From positions 434,001 through 498,000 of the forward strand of contig JABYQS010000001.1 in NCBI GenBank assembly GCA_022592435.1: a DNA stretch of 64,000 bases. The letters are read 5' to 3'. The notes beneath the pieces were generated by a model. That model saw nothing but the letters and a program-made list of their open reading frames with translations. It searched no databases and was not told the origin of the DNA. The translations under genes and the position numbers were made by a program. The DNA comes from Cerioporus squamosus (Eukaryota; Basidiomycota; Agaricomycetes; Polyporales; Polyporaceae). Shown piece by piece: positions 52,459 through 64,000 of the stretch (the stretch's first letter is position 1; each line of letters opens with the position of its first letter).

Positions 52459-55400
52459 TCAGTTGGTGATAGAGCCCTTCAACCTCAAGTCCCGGCTGCT
52501 CGCACCCACAGAGATGCCCGTCGCACCCGACGGGATCTGCCAGCTCTGCGTGACCACGTCCCAGGTGGAGAAGTCCAGCCGCGAGAGCGTCATCGTGACA
52601 GTAGTCGACTCGCCCGGCGCAAGGAAGATGCTGTCGAAGCCCTTCAGGTTGAACGGTGCGGACTTCGCAGAGGCCGGAGGGGAGGTGTACAGTTGCGGGA
52701 TCTGAGGAGACACACGAGGTCAGAAATTAGCACGAGAGATGAACCACGTAGTGGACATGCCTCTGTTCCGGCAACGGTGCCGTTGTTGGTCACGGTGAAG
52801 GTGACGGTGACGACGGGGTCGTGCAACCTGGACGAGGCTGCATTCAGCTCACCTTGCAGCATATAACCGATAGCGATGACTTACCAAGGGTCGAGCGCGG
52901 CACCAGGCCCGATAGGCTGGCGAGTCCCGCCGGAAGTCGAGCCCGAGATCTTCAGGCCCGAGTATTCAAACGTCGTGTACGACAGACCGAAGCCGAACTC
53001 GAACCGGGGCGCGATGTTCGCCTAGAACGAGAGCGGACGAAGATCAGACGAGCTGACGCCCGTTATACTGTACATCAGAGAAAATGAGCTTACCTGGTCG
53101 AAGTGCCGGTAGTCGATGAAGAGGCCTTCGTTGTAAGGGATAGGGACGATGCCCGAGCCGGTGTAGGTGACCTGCGCGGAGTAGTCTGTGATGCTCTTGC
53201 CGATCGTGTACGGGAGACGACCGCTGCAGAGAGGGTCAGTCCGATGATCACACGGAGGTGGTGACACGAGCGCGTACCTGGGGTTGTAAGCTCCGTAGAG
53301 GACGTCGACCAGAGAGTTGCCTGCCTCTTGTCCTGGTAGGCCGACCTGCGTCCCGGTGGTTAGAAACTAGTCTCGCGCGCAAGAACCCTATCGTCACATA
53401 CCAGGGCAGTGACTAGAAAGGAGGATGCGTCAGGACGAGTAGGTATTAGCAGGACCCGGGCAACTATTGCTCACCGTTCGGATGGTCAATCCACTGCTCG
53501 ACAAGGATTGGACCGACGGTGTTGACGACGACAATGGTGTTCTTGTTGACACTCGCCACTTGCTTGACAAGCGCATCCTACACGAAACAGTGAGCGCAGA
53601 ATGGAGAGCGCGGCTCGGCCTGGCATACCCCGTTGTGCCAGGCGTTAAGGTCATTACGATCGCCGGCGTTATTTTCCACTGTGATGTAGCCCTCGCTGTG
53701 CGCGATGTGTGAGTGGAAGCTCGAACACGCGTGGAAACACACGTACCCGCTGTCTGCCGTGATGAAGACAAAGGCCACGTCTGCCCCGGTCGCGGTGCGA
53801 GCGGCAGTGGCGAGGTCGGTGTCGCTCAAGGATGACTTGACCGTCGTCCCGTCAGCCTTTGCCCGTGTTGTAATTGCATCGACCGGCTGAGAGAGTACTG
53901 CGTTAGTCCTGGTGAAGTCAATTCGGGCGTGAGAGCTTACAGCGATAAGGTAAGGGAAGTCAGCTGTTCTGTAACGAAACAAATGGTCAGCACGACTTAT
54001 GCCACCGGGATCCAGGAATTAGTTCCTTACCCGCTGCCCCAGCCCATGGCCAGCACACCGTCGTCGCCGCCACGATCCGAGTACCCATTGGGTCCTCTTG
54101 ACGAGTTGCCAGCACCGTTACCAATGACGGCGATCGTTTTGGGTGCGTGGAGAGGAAGGGCGTTGCCCTCATTCTTCAGGAGCACTGTGGAGGCCGCGCC
54201 GATGGTGCGAATGACGCTGAACCGAGGTTAGTCGAACTTGATGAGGGCGTGACATAAAGGCTCATCTCACTTCTTGTGGTCTGCTTGGACGTTGATGTGC
54301 TGCCCTTGACTAGTACTCCACGAATTGAAGTTGACGGCGGGGAAGCCAGAGTCCTGGCCTAGGAGGTACCTGGCAGAGAGCAACGTCAGCGCGCAATTAC
54401 TCGGGAACCCATCGCCAAAACCGCGCACCATGCTGCAAGAATGCGCGTTGCCAAGTCCTGTTGCGGAATATTCAGCACTGACGATGACCACACGGGAAAA
54501 GGAGGATACGTACGTCGATACGTGCTTGGGAAACCTGCCCGCTTTGTACGGCATTGACAAGATTCTGACCGAAGTAGCTACGAAGCGAGTGAGAAGGGCG
54601 CTGTAGTGGTCAAGTTGCGAACTCACGTTTGTCCGGAATTGGTCGTAGTGTCTCCAGGCATCGTCATCTGCGCCGTTGTCAGCGCGTGCCAACGAATTGT
54701 AATGGATGGAGCCACTCACATCCAGACCAGCATTCACTGCCGGGGCACCTGAGTGCGTCGCCCACCAATCCGACATGATGTCTGTCATGCACCACTTTCA
54801 GTACCATGGCCGCTTAACAACCTTAGCATACACTCACAGCCTTGGAAGCCGAATTCCGTCTTGAGGTATCCGTTGAGGCTCTTATCGTTCTCGCAGGAGT
54901 ATGTGCCGTTGACTACAAGGCGTTCGTTGAGTCGATGTCTCCCTGAATGTTATCAGAGTCCTCACTTTGATCTAGGACGCAAGGTTAGCTTCGAAGTGCT
55001 CCCCGCGCAACTCGGTCCACTCACTGTAACTGCACATGATAGATGCAACATTGGCTTGAATACTGCGGAGGAACTAGGAGGATGTCAGCGTTCACCCCGA
55101 CAGAGGAATCGATATATGCGGCACACCGGAAGCAAGTATAGTTCGTGCTCCTGTCCATTACGTGTATTAGCCACTCTTCTATGCGAGGGAAATGGTGCAA
55201 AGCTCACGGTCCTATCGTCCACATTCGATGAGCTGCTATCGCGGAAGTGCTCTTGTTCGCTGATGGAAGGCTTGAGGTAAGGTCAGTGGAGAAGTGTGGT
55301 CGGACGTACTTATTGAGGTAGTGCTTAGCACAGGCCTGGACGCCGGAGCTCTGGATACCGGTGACGGTCTCAAATGCGAGCTCGCCAGACAGGTAGGGAT

Positions 55401-56544
55401 CACCGCCGGCTCTGGAGATGGCTACTTCAGAGTTCGTTCGCGGACGTCACAGTGTGGTTGCTCACCCTTCCCAGTTGCGGCCGGCCGCAGGAGCACGCAT
55501 CAAGTTCCTGCGAGGATGTCAATTAAGGGCCAGAGCGAGCTACGGTTTGCCTTACACGTCAGGTCCTAGGGCGACGTGTACACCCTTCCCCTTGAATTCG
55601 GCTCCCATAGCGGCACCACGCTGTCTCATGAGAGTGCGGTTGAAGCTACGTCTACATGAGCGACATATATACTTGAGATCGTCTGTCCGAATACTCACGT
55701 AGCCGCGACGTTGATCTCACTGCCAGTGATAGAGGGTCAGCGCAAGCACGCAAAGAAGTGATATTTGAACTCACGGAGGGAAAGCAGAAACCAAGTCAGC
55801 GTAGCGCACGCCGACCGGGCTGTCTGCGAACATGAGACGATTAGGATTACAGCGGTCAACGTGGTTTATCGGGCTACTTACCTTGGAGGCAGAGTCCAGG
55901 AAAGTCGATAGAAGAGATGGCTGGGGTGTTGCCCACGCAAGCACCTGATCCCTGGGTCAGCACATACTCGCTGGACAGGAAGCAAGAGGCATGCACCTTT
56001 TTGCCACTGGACACCGGTTGCGAGGTTGACTTTGTCGGTGAGCGAGAGCTTTGCAACTGCCGTTTTTGCCTGCAGGATCTGTCAGCCTTCGTGTTACGGA
56101 TGGCGGGTCATGCATCTTGCCTTGGTATATGCGGCAGACCATTCTGGGGATATATTTGCAACGCTTGTCTGGGCGGGCGGCGTCGTACCGGTAGTACTCG
56201 ACGGAGGTGTGCTGGACGCGGGAGGTGTACTAGACGCAGGAGGCGTCGACGACGGTGCCGAAGAGGACGCGGCTCCTGGAAGGCACTGCGAATAGTCTGG
56301 TAGCGTGTCAATATTGGGTCATGGGACTTTAGAAAATGCACACACAGTCATTCAGCTTTGTGCAGACTGCACCGGAGACACAATCGTCGCGCCGGTCCTA
56401 GAGTAGAAGATGTCAGGCTATAATAGCACACAAGAATATGGAGGTTACTCGCCATCCGATGCCACCACATTGCTGATATACAGCGGCCTGGCCCAGCACA
56501 GTACCGGCCAAGAGGAGCAGACTAGCCGTGAGCTGGAAGACCAT
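52459..56544 (-). CDS. Secreted GH3 beta-glucosidase with N-terminal CBM1
   Basis: Many exons; span only. ATG at 56544; signal peptide about 1-19 ([18 protein letters not shown]). CBM1 follows ([27 protein letters not shown]), then a Ser/Thr/Pro linker with PPASST repeats. GH3 blocks in order: [75 protein letters not shown] [14 protein letters not shown], and the catalytic Asp in [11 protein letters not shown]; later DLNAWHNG and a C-terminal fibronectin-III-like part ending LKGSITN. It hydrolyses cellobiose and short cello-oligomers; CBM1 binds it to cellulose. In the CBM1 the usual TGAT after GIGW is replaced by RDRRDD with one residue more. A TATAAA box at 56612-56617 is about 70 nt upstream. 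Confidence 0.9.
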
Positions 56545-57058
56545 GCCTGTGTGCTCGTGCGTGCCACGGGTCGCGTACGACTCTAACGACACTCTATACT
56601 GACGTCGGGCTTTATACCCTGCCAACGACGCGTCTATTCACATCATCGCGACAAGGGGAGGACATTAAGGACGTCGGATGATGCAGCAGCGGCATGCGCT
56701 ACTGACGGCGCGGAAAAGGCGCGGATAATTGGCGGACAAGTTGCTCGACAGCTCAGACGTCCCGAATCCCAAGCCAAGGGATGGCGCGATGTATCAGAAG
56801 CCTTCCGTACAATCCTCGGGGTTCGCTACGCGCGGTCGGCGTCCAGAGAAGGAGATGTCGACCTCCGAGCAGGCAACGTCGGGGTCACGGGTCTCGTTCC
56901 CTCGCACCTTGTTTGACGCGGCAGCTTGTTCTTCTGCTGGCCACTCGCGATGGTGATGGTTCTGTAGCAAAGCATCGGAACTCCGACGCGAAGAGGGCGC
57001 TATTACGCATATCATCCTGCTAGTACTGTAAGTAAGGTAGTCCTGTAAGATAAGTATA
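56545..57058. other. Intergenic, GH3 promoter and OSH3 3' region
   Basis: About 0.5 kb; holds the GH3 promoter on the left and the 3' flank of the OSBP gene on the right. No coding frame with domain features. Confidence 0.4.
56612..56617 (-). promoter_or_regulatory. TATA box of GH3 gene
   Basis: TATAAA on the minus strand, about 70 nt upstream of the ATG at 56544. Confidence 0.5.
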
Positions 57059-59899
57059 TCACCATAGCGGCTCAACGTCTGTCCATCCTCGCTGCCTCTG
57101 CTCCCAGTACCCTCCCGCATATATCCACTCGTCGCCGACCTGCTTGAACCACCGAGGCGGACGCTCCTCCCCGCGGTTGCGCCGTTCACGTTGCGTCTCT
57201 TCCAGCCGCTGCTTCTCGCTCTCTGCAGTATCGAGGTCCCCGTTCTCGAGCGCACGCACATCTGGCCGGTATCGTGAGTCTGTCGGAGGGAGACGGCCCT
57301 CGAGATCGGGAGTAATCTCGTTCAAGGTGATACCGAAGAACGTGAAGCCGTAGTACTGGTTGGGATTTTTCGGGAAGGGGGTGATTCGCCAGAGGACGTG
57401 CAGATGCGACGAATCGAGTTTCCGCGCCATCTGCTCATCCCACTTGCCTTCCAGGGTGGCCACGACTCCGCCTGAACCCGCGTTGACTGTACCCTGGACA
57501 ACATTGGCTGGGCCCCAGTAACCACCCTCCTTGAAGTCTAGGGAACACGAGTCGCCACTTGTGGTATTCTGAATGACCATTTTGCCGCAGTGCTCCAGGT
57601 ACTTCGTCCCCATCATAAGGTTCCGAATGAATGACGAGGGTCGGTTCCTGTGAAACAATGCCAATCTCAACGTCCGAGACAATCGGTGACAACAACACGT
57701 GAAACGACGCACCATTCGAAGTGTTCATCCCCTAGCCTCAGATGGATGGTTCCTTGTGGGATGATCTCCATACTCTTTCCTACCGACGAAGTTCGGTCTA
57801 TCTCCGGCCAAGAACACAAAGGGGACCAGACATACCCCAGAACTTGGTTTTGCCGCTGGAGGTAGCGTATAGCTCCCAGCCCTCGCCCTCTGCGTGCCAT
57901 GCAAGAATGACGGGGTTATGGCAGACTTTCTCCGCGATAAAGTGCATCCGAACGTCTTCGAAGGTCTCAGCCAGCAAAGGATTACTGTTTTGTGTCCACA
58001 GGTTAGGGGTAGATAGGACAATAGCGATAAAAACGGCACGACTCACAATCCCTTCCGACCTGTTCGATGTCTCGTATTTGCATACGTGGACACTGCGAAT
58101 GCCGCGACATAGCATATGCGCTCGACAGAATCTGTAGCCTTCGCTGCCTGAGACAAGAGGTCATAATACTCGAGCTCCTCAGCCTGCTTCTGCAGCATCG
58201 TCAGAGGCTCGTTGAAAGTGACCGGCAGTGCGACCTTCGATAGATCCTGTGGAGCACATTAGAACACCCAAGTGACATCGTCCGACGGACCATCTCACCT
58301 TTCCGACATTCTTTTTCAATACGGCGAAGAGGCTGCCCTCGTCTCCTACTGGTCCACAGGGCAGCGACGTTCGGCGCTGGACGACGGCTGGTTCTACCGC
58401 GAGCGATTTCTCGACTTCCTCCTCGGACTCGGACTCGGAATCTGTATCCATGCCGGTACTCGAATCCGCCTCCGTGGCTTCCGTAACATCCGTCCGCTCT
58501 GTCATCCGGGAGTCGGTCTGGTACAACCTGTCCTGATCCTCGGGTGGAGATACATCGAGGACGTATTCCTCTGGCCCGTCATACTCCGGGGCGTCGAACC
58601 AGACACTGCCGTCTCCACTATGAGCACTGAATAGCGACGAGCGCTTCCGACCAGCAGTTGCGGTCGAGGGCGTGTATACTTCATCCTCTTCTTCGGCGGT
58701 AGTAGGTAATGGTGAGCTGACTAGGCTGGGTATATTCGTGTCGATAGCGGGGTATGACTGGAACGTCTTGCTGAGCGCAGACTGCTGGTTCTTGAGCTGT
58801 TCCATCGTGGACGATATTCGTTTCAGCAACTCAGAGGAGGTCGGGGGAGATTGCGCGTCGGGCGGGGTCAAATGCGAGTTGTCATGGTGGTGTCCTGCAA
58901 CACATCCGTCAGGACCTTCAGCGCACACAGGCAGGAAGCCACACACCCTTCTTCAGGAACCCCAACACTCCATGCTCCTTGCTCTCCGACTTGCGCATAC
59001 CGCTGTTCCGTTTGCGTCTAGTCTCCTCCTCGGTGTAAGCTGCAATGGCACTGTCTAGCTCGGCGATGGTCTGTCGCGATCACCTCTGTTAGTCCCTCCC
59101 AACGCACATCCACGATAGACGTACATTGCCGATCTCTTCTATCAGAATGTGCGCCCGGTTGAACTGGAGCCCTCCCCGCGCAGCCGAGCGAGCGAGTGAC
59201 GACCGCCTAGACTTGGGGATCTCCTGCGCCAGGATCTTCCTACCCAACCAATATATATCAGCATCAACCCTCTTCTCTCCGAGTCGCTCCGCTCAGCGTG
59301 CTCGCCGCTAGGCCATCTTACATGGCTCTGCCTGCACTCTACACCGGACTCAGATGCGCAACTCACCGGAATGCTCCCATCCACATCTCAAAGTCCTCCA
59401 TGCTCAGACACTTGATGTGGAACGTGGCAGTGTTTGAGTCCACATGGATGTCCTTGCGCCCCGGAGCGGTGGAGATGGCGGCCTGGGTCAGCAGCACCTG
59501 GTCGCGCGCGGGCTGGCCGGGTTCGAACGAGTACGAGAGCACCCCCGAGGACGAGAGGGTGAAGTACCGTCGCGCGAAGCCTGAGTTGAGGTCAGTGCGA
59601 CGGATCCCCATCGACACTTCATTGCACACACCTTGCATCCTCTTCCTCCGCTTCTTCAGCACCCATCCTTCGCAGATGATGTCCGACTTCGGGCCCTGCG
59701 GAGTGACGGGACGCGTTGGGGCTGTAGTAACCAGAGAGGCGCTGACGAGGCGCGTCGTGCTGTGGTTGCCCTGCATGGTGCGCGATGGAGAGGAGTGTGT
59801 GGCCGCGGGAATGCTGTCGTCTGGGGAGGAGACGTCTTGCTGCGAATCCTTCGAATCACGTAACGAGCGGAAGGTGAAGGCTGATCTAGCTAATAGCAC
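57059..59899 (-). CDS. Oxysterol-binding protein-related, OSH3-like
   Basis: Multi-exon; span only, 5' end uncertain. OSBP-related proteins carry sterols or PI4P between membranes. A PH domain comes first (WVLKKRRKRMQGFARRYFTL after splicing; SMEDFEMWMGAFR). A Ser/acidic region follows (EEEVEKSLAVEP, MDTDSESESEEE), then the ORD: KVALPVTFNEPLTMLQKQAEE, CYVAAFAVSTYANTRHRTG, the lipid-site block HFIAEKVCHNPVILAWHAEG, GKTKFWG, IIPQGTIHLRL, and a C-terminal KWDEQMARKL with WRITPFP. The usual OSBP fingerprint ESxSHHP is replaced by EKVCHNP. The frame is open upstream of the first clear ATG (59776), and the bases near 59905 look like an acceptor, so a first exon upstream is probable. Confidence 0.82.
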
Positions 59900-60334
59900 A
59901 TTAAGAGAGGAGCTGGGAGCGTATACAGACAGACGTAAGCGGCGCGAGGGACACCGACGTTGCAGAGAGTGAATTGCACCGATACAGCCATCTGTGGCCG
60001 TCGTGCGGAGGGCGGTTCAGCGCGAATTTGGCGGAGCGCCCAAGGACACCATGACCTCAGCGATGAGGCAGGCTCATCAAGGGTACTGTACCCAAGTGGC
60101 CGTCATACTATCAGCGAGTGCTTGCTATTCCAACACCAATACTGTTTCAGATAGCTGCGTATACGGATGTACAAGTGCGAGAACGAAACAGCGACGAATG
60201 AGAAGCAGTAAATTAATGTAAAGAGAGCCCTGTCCAATATGGCGGAGGGCTCGGAAGAAAGGGGTAACCGGCTGTCCAGTGTCGTGAACATACAAAGCAT
60301 ACTGCGCACCCTCGCGGGGAGATGGGTGCGTCGC
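59900..60334. other. Intergenic between OSH3-like and YPT7 genes
   Basis: About 0.43 kb, containing the probable 5' exon and promoter of the OSH3-like gene (minus) and the 3' flank of YPT7. A frame starting MAVSVQFTLCNVG near 59994 might be that exon, but its phase does not join cleanly. Confidence 0.3.
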
Positions 60335-61286
<952 letters not shown>

Positions 61287-61552
61287 ACTGAGCGGAGTGA
61301 TGGTACAGGAGAAGACTATGGACGAGATGGAGTGAGAGTCAGGTTCTGGGATATGCGGACGTAACCGCCGTGGCCGTGGACGACTCGGGCGTCTCTCAGG
61401 CGCACTCAGCCGAGATGATCTCAGATGCAAGCGCCCATGGGATGCCCGTTTTGAGCTCCGTCCAAACGTCTTCGCTGCCCTTGTGCATCGTCTGCCCTTG
61501 CCACGATCGCCCTTGTTCTCGTCCTCTGGCCAAGTGCCTGCCTGCTCTCGTC
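61287..61552. promoter_or_regulatory. Shared promoter of YPT7 and ATG16
   Basis: 266 bp between divergent ATGs at 61286 and 61553. The region has no TATA box; it is the only promoter space for both autophagy genes. Confidence 0.55.
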
Positions 61553-62570
61553 ATGGCCGAGCCGTCCTGGCAAGAAACGCTGCGCCTGCGGCTCGTCGAG
61601 CGCAACGCGAGGGAGTCCTCCTATGCCCCAATCATCGAACAATGTATGTGCATCCAATCCTCCCCATCCGGCGCGTTGCGCGCGTGCACGTACTCGTTCT
61701 CTCGCCTGTTCATGGATCTAACCTCAATGTGAACGCTGAGAAGATCGCAGATTGGCACAGCAAACGAAGCTCCTGAAAGAGCGCAATGCGTCTCTCCTCC
61801 GTGCGATGGGCACTGCTCGTCCGAACCCAAGCAGCTCAACTGTGTTCGTTCCTGGTACTGGCGATGAGTACGTCACGTCCCACCTCATACAGTACATTGT
61901 GGGCTTGGCTTACGGTGTGCTTGTGCAGCAATCCGGTACGCGCCGCGTATATCACGTCGCTTGAGTCACAAATATCGTCATTGCGGGACGAACTCGCGAC
62001 CGTGTACAAGACTCAGGGCCAGAATGCACAGCGGTTACTGGCGATGAACGAGACGCTACGGGAGAAGGAGGAGTTGTCACGGTTGGATGCGGAGAACCTG
62101 AGGAAGTGCCGAGACGAGATTGCCATTCTGCGCAAGAAGGTTGAGCAGCACAACGAGCTTATGGCAGAGAAGGATCGGACAGCACAGGTGGGCCTGGCAT
62201 GTTTTCCGCCTTGTTTTGCTATTCCGACATGGTTGCTCCTCAGATCCTGCATGACGAGATCAACACGCTGCAGTTAGAGCTGAGCCAGATTGAGGACCGC
62301 AACCAAACCCTCGTCAAGGACAATGCCAAGCTGTTGCAGCGCTGGCTGGACGCGAAGCAAGCGGAGGCGAACCGCATGAACGAGGCGAACCAGTTCTACG
62401 AGGAGATGCAATCGCGGCGAGCGCAGGACCAAGAGAAGGCGGACGCGTTATCGCTGAACTCGACGGCGTCGGGAAACGGGGAGGAGAGGAAGGAGACGGG
62501 GGCAACGACGACGAATCATGGGACGCCATCTCACGCGGAGACGGACGTGAATCTGACACCGAATGGCTGA
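61553..62570 (+). CDS. ATG16: Autophagy protein Atg16
   Basis: Exons 61553..61643, 61744..61867, 61929..62187, 62244..62570; 266 aa. Atg16 binds Atg5-Atg12 and directs Atg8 lipidation at the forming autophagosome. The N-terminal Atg5-binding helix (WQETLRLRLVERNARESSY) is followed after splicing by YRRLAQQTKLLKERNASLL; then a coiled coil from about residue 80 to 200 (ITSLESQISSLRDELATVY, LREKEELSRLDAENLRKC, LHDEINTLQLELSQIEDRN) for self-pairing, and a hydrophilic Asn/Thr-rich tail. No WD40 repeats, as in fungal Atg16. Splice joints all keep the frame. Confidence 0.88.
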
Positions 62571-63165
62571 TGGTAGACGAGGACGAGTGAGCTGCCCAGT
62601 GTGTATCTTATTTTGTGTGTTCCCAGGCCGTCCCTTCCGTTCGTCTCTTACACTTGGTTCGATACCCAGCATTTCTAGATATCCTTTGCGTTGCATGCGG
62701 TCGTTGCTCGATGTAATATCTACGTCCACTGCTGCTAATACCTGCTCTCTCTTCGACCGGATGTATTGTTGCTGTGCGTTATACATTTGCTTTCTCCCGT
62801 TCGCTCACTGTCCGGCAGAGGCTTGCAGACGCGAACGGCACCGGTCGTCCCGGCGAGGGTGGCAGTTCGGCGGGCGCTTCTGCCGAGAAGCCGTGTCGTC
62901 TCGTAGCTGTGTCCAGGAATGGCTATTCGGAGGCTGCAAACGGCAGGTGGCTGGCAGGTGGCTGGGCCTGTCGAGGCTGGCAGGGTCCCCAGAAGCCAGA
63001 CATAAGATCGGGAGGGCGGGACACGGGCAGGCTGCCAACCGTCGACGCTCCTTCCGTTCTCTCCACCAGGTCAAGTCCGTCACTTCTCGAGGCCTCGCTG
63101 TACGTCTCTCTGGTTTTGTCCTCGCCCGCCTCAACACAGCCTATCCCAACACATACGTCTACAAC
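62571..63165. other. Intergenic, ATG16 3' / secreted-gene promoter
   Basis: About 0.6 kb. Open frames cross it on the plus strand but lack domain features and end within it or pass into the next gene's first exon; the ATG at 63166 with a signal peptide is the better start. Confidence 0.35.
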
Positions 63166-64000
63166 ATGCGCACTCCTACCCTCGCCATCGTCACCGTCGC
63201 CGCTCTCAGCACGGTCTTCGTCAATGCCTCTCCGCTGCCCGACCCCGGCAGCTACAACTCGCACGTGTACGCCGTCTCAAGCCCGCAGTCTGCTCCCGAC
63301 TCCGCCTCCTCGCCGCGCCTCCATCCCATTATCGGCACCAAGGTTGCCCGCGAGGCCACTCCTGACCACTCGCCGTCCATCTTCACCAATTCAAAGTGAG
63401 TGGAACCCCGCCCTTCAGCCTGCTCCAGCCGTTGACATCCATTCGATAGGATCGGTCCCAGGGAGCTCGTGAAGAAAGCGTTGGACGCGTTCACGTCGGG
63501 CGGGAACGCCCACTCCGGGTCCACCCGCAGCGTTTCAGGTGGTTCTGTCGCGAAGTGCGTCCTTCGTCGAACCCATGACTCCGAGATACTAATTCCATTA
63601 TTCATCAGCAACGGCGAGTTCTCCAAGCGCACCGATGATAACGGCACGATGGGTGGTAACGCATACACCGGGGACTCTGGCGACGTCAACGGCGGCGACG
63701 TCGATAACACAAGCAACAACTACGGCATGCCTACAATATGGAACATGAACTCTAACAACGGGGGTGATGGTGGTCAGTCCCAGTCGGGTTGTTCCAACGG
63801 CGGTCATGGCGATGGCGATCGTGGGGCCGGTGGTAACGCCTACTCCGGGAAATCGGGCAATGCACAGGGGGGTGAAGTGGTCGGCTCTGGCGGCATGATG
63901 AACATTGACTCGAGTGAGTGTTGTTCGCCGTTACATGGAACCATGACGCTGACCTGCTACAGACAACGCTGGAGATGCTGGAAAGTCCGCGACGGGTTGT
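63166..64000 (+). CDS. Secreted Gly-rich repeat protein (3' end cut)
   Basis: Exons 63166..63395, 63450..63554, 63609..63913 and 63963 past the window edge. Signal peptide about 1-22 (MRTPTLAIVTVAALSTVFVNA). After a Ser/Pro-rich stretch (SSPQSAPDSASSPRLHP) there are three forms of a 17-residue Gly-rich unit: GGNAHSGSTRSVSGGSV, GGNAYTGDSGDVNGGDV and GGNAYSGKSGNAQGGEV. Between them an Asn/Gly/Asp-rich region (NMNSNNGGDGGQSQSGCSNG). FSKRT may be a KEX2 processing site. It shares the MRxPxLA start with the secreted proteins at 50.9 and 51.3 kb. No known domain; cell-wall or surface role is possible but only inferred. Confidence 0.55.

Overview
The window is nuclear DNA of a filamentous basidiomycete, most likely an Agaricomycete of the wood-decay type. 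Most genes carry short GT-AG introns of about 45-65 nt with CTNAY-like branch points, genes lie densely on both strands, coding DNA is GC-rich, and a GH3 beta-glucosidase carries a fungal cellulose-binding module (CBM1). No bacterial operon signals, rRNA, tRNA or CRISPR were recognised. Exon joins given below were worked out by hand from frame, splice sites and family motifs; where I could not resolve them only the gene span is given.

Layout. 0.3-1.1 kb: GINS subunit PSF1 (-). 1.5-4.4 kb: an RBR-type ubiquitin ligase and a truncated relative (-). 5.4-10.7 kb: a secreted GH27 alpha-galactosidase and an RBM26/27-Rmn1-like RNA-binding protein (+). 11.2-19.3 kb: a single-pass membrane protein (-), a PXA-domain protein (+), 6-phosphogluconolactonase (-) head to head with an Fhit-like HIT hydrolase (+), and a large membrane protein (-). 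19.3-30.2 kb is an accessory island: two more RBR ligases, a MYND zinc-finger gene with a decayed paralogue, and two apparently identical copies of a nested non-autonomous transposon. 30.4-36.1 kb: a seven-TM-like protein, a mitochondrial-looking trypsin-like protease and a branched-chain aminotransferase (all -). 36.9-49.7 kb is conserved housekeeping: 6-phosphogluconate dehydrogenase, the DHX37/Dhr1 helicase, an ASNSD1-like protein, prohibitin 1 and a Pub1/TIA-1-like protein. 50.2-56.5 kb holds two divergent small secreted proteins and the CBM1-GH3 beta-glucosidase. 57.1-62.6 kb: an OSH3-like sterol/PI4P-binding protein, then the head-to-head pair Ypt7/Rab7 and Atg16. The window ends inside a secreted glycine-rich repeat protein.

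Functional themes. Two enzymes of the oxidative pentose phosphate pathway (6PGL and 6PGDH) lie about 20 kb apart. Rab7/Ypt7 and Atg16 share one short divergent promoter and both serve autophagy. The secretome is represented by GH27, GH3-CBM1 and three small low-complexity secreted proteins.

Most notable observations: (1) an RBR ligase family in which one member has lost the catalytic Rcat cysteine through a net 8-nt deletion that also shifts the frame; (2) a 1,095-bp element with 8-bp target-site duplications that contains a 436-bp TA-flanked MITE with terminal inverted repeats, present as two copies 8.2 kb apart, one of them just upstream of a decayed MYND gene; (3) an 18-bp MCB-CRE-MCB palindrome and a near-perfect second copy; (4) a 32-nt candidate ultrashort intron or frameshift in the RBM26-like gene.
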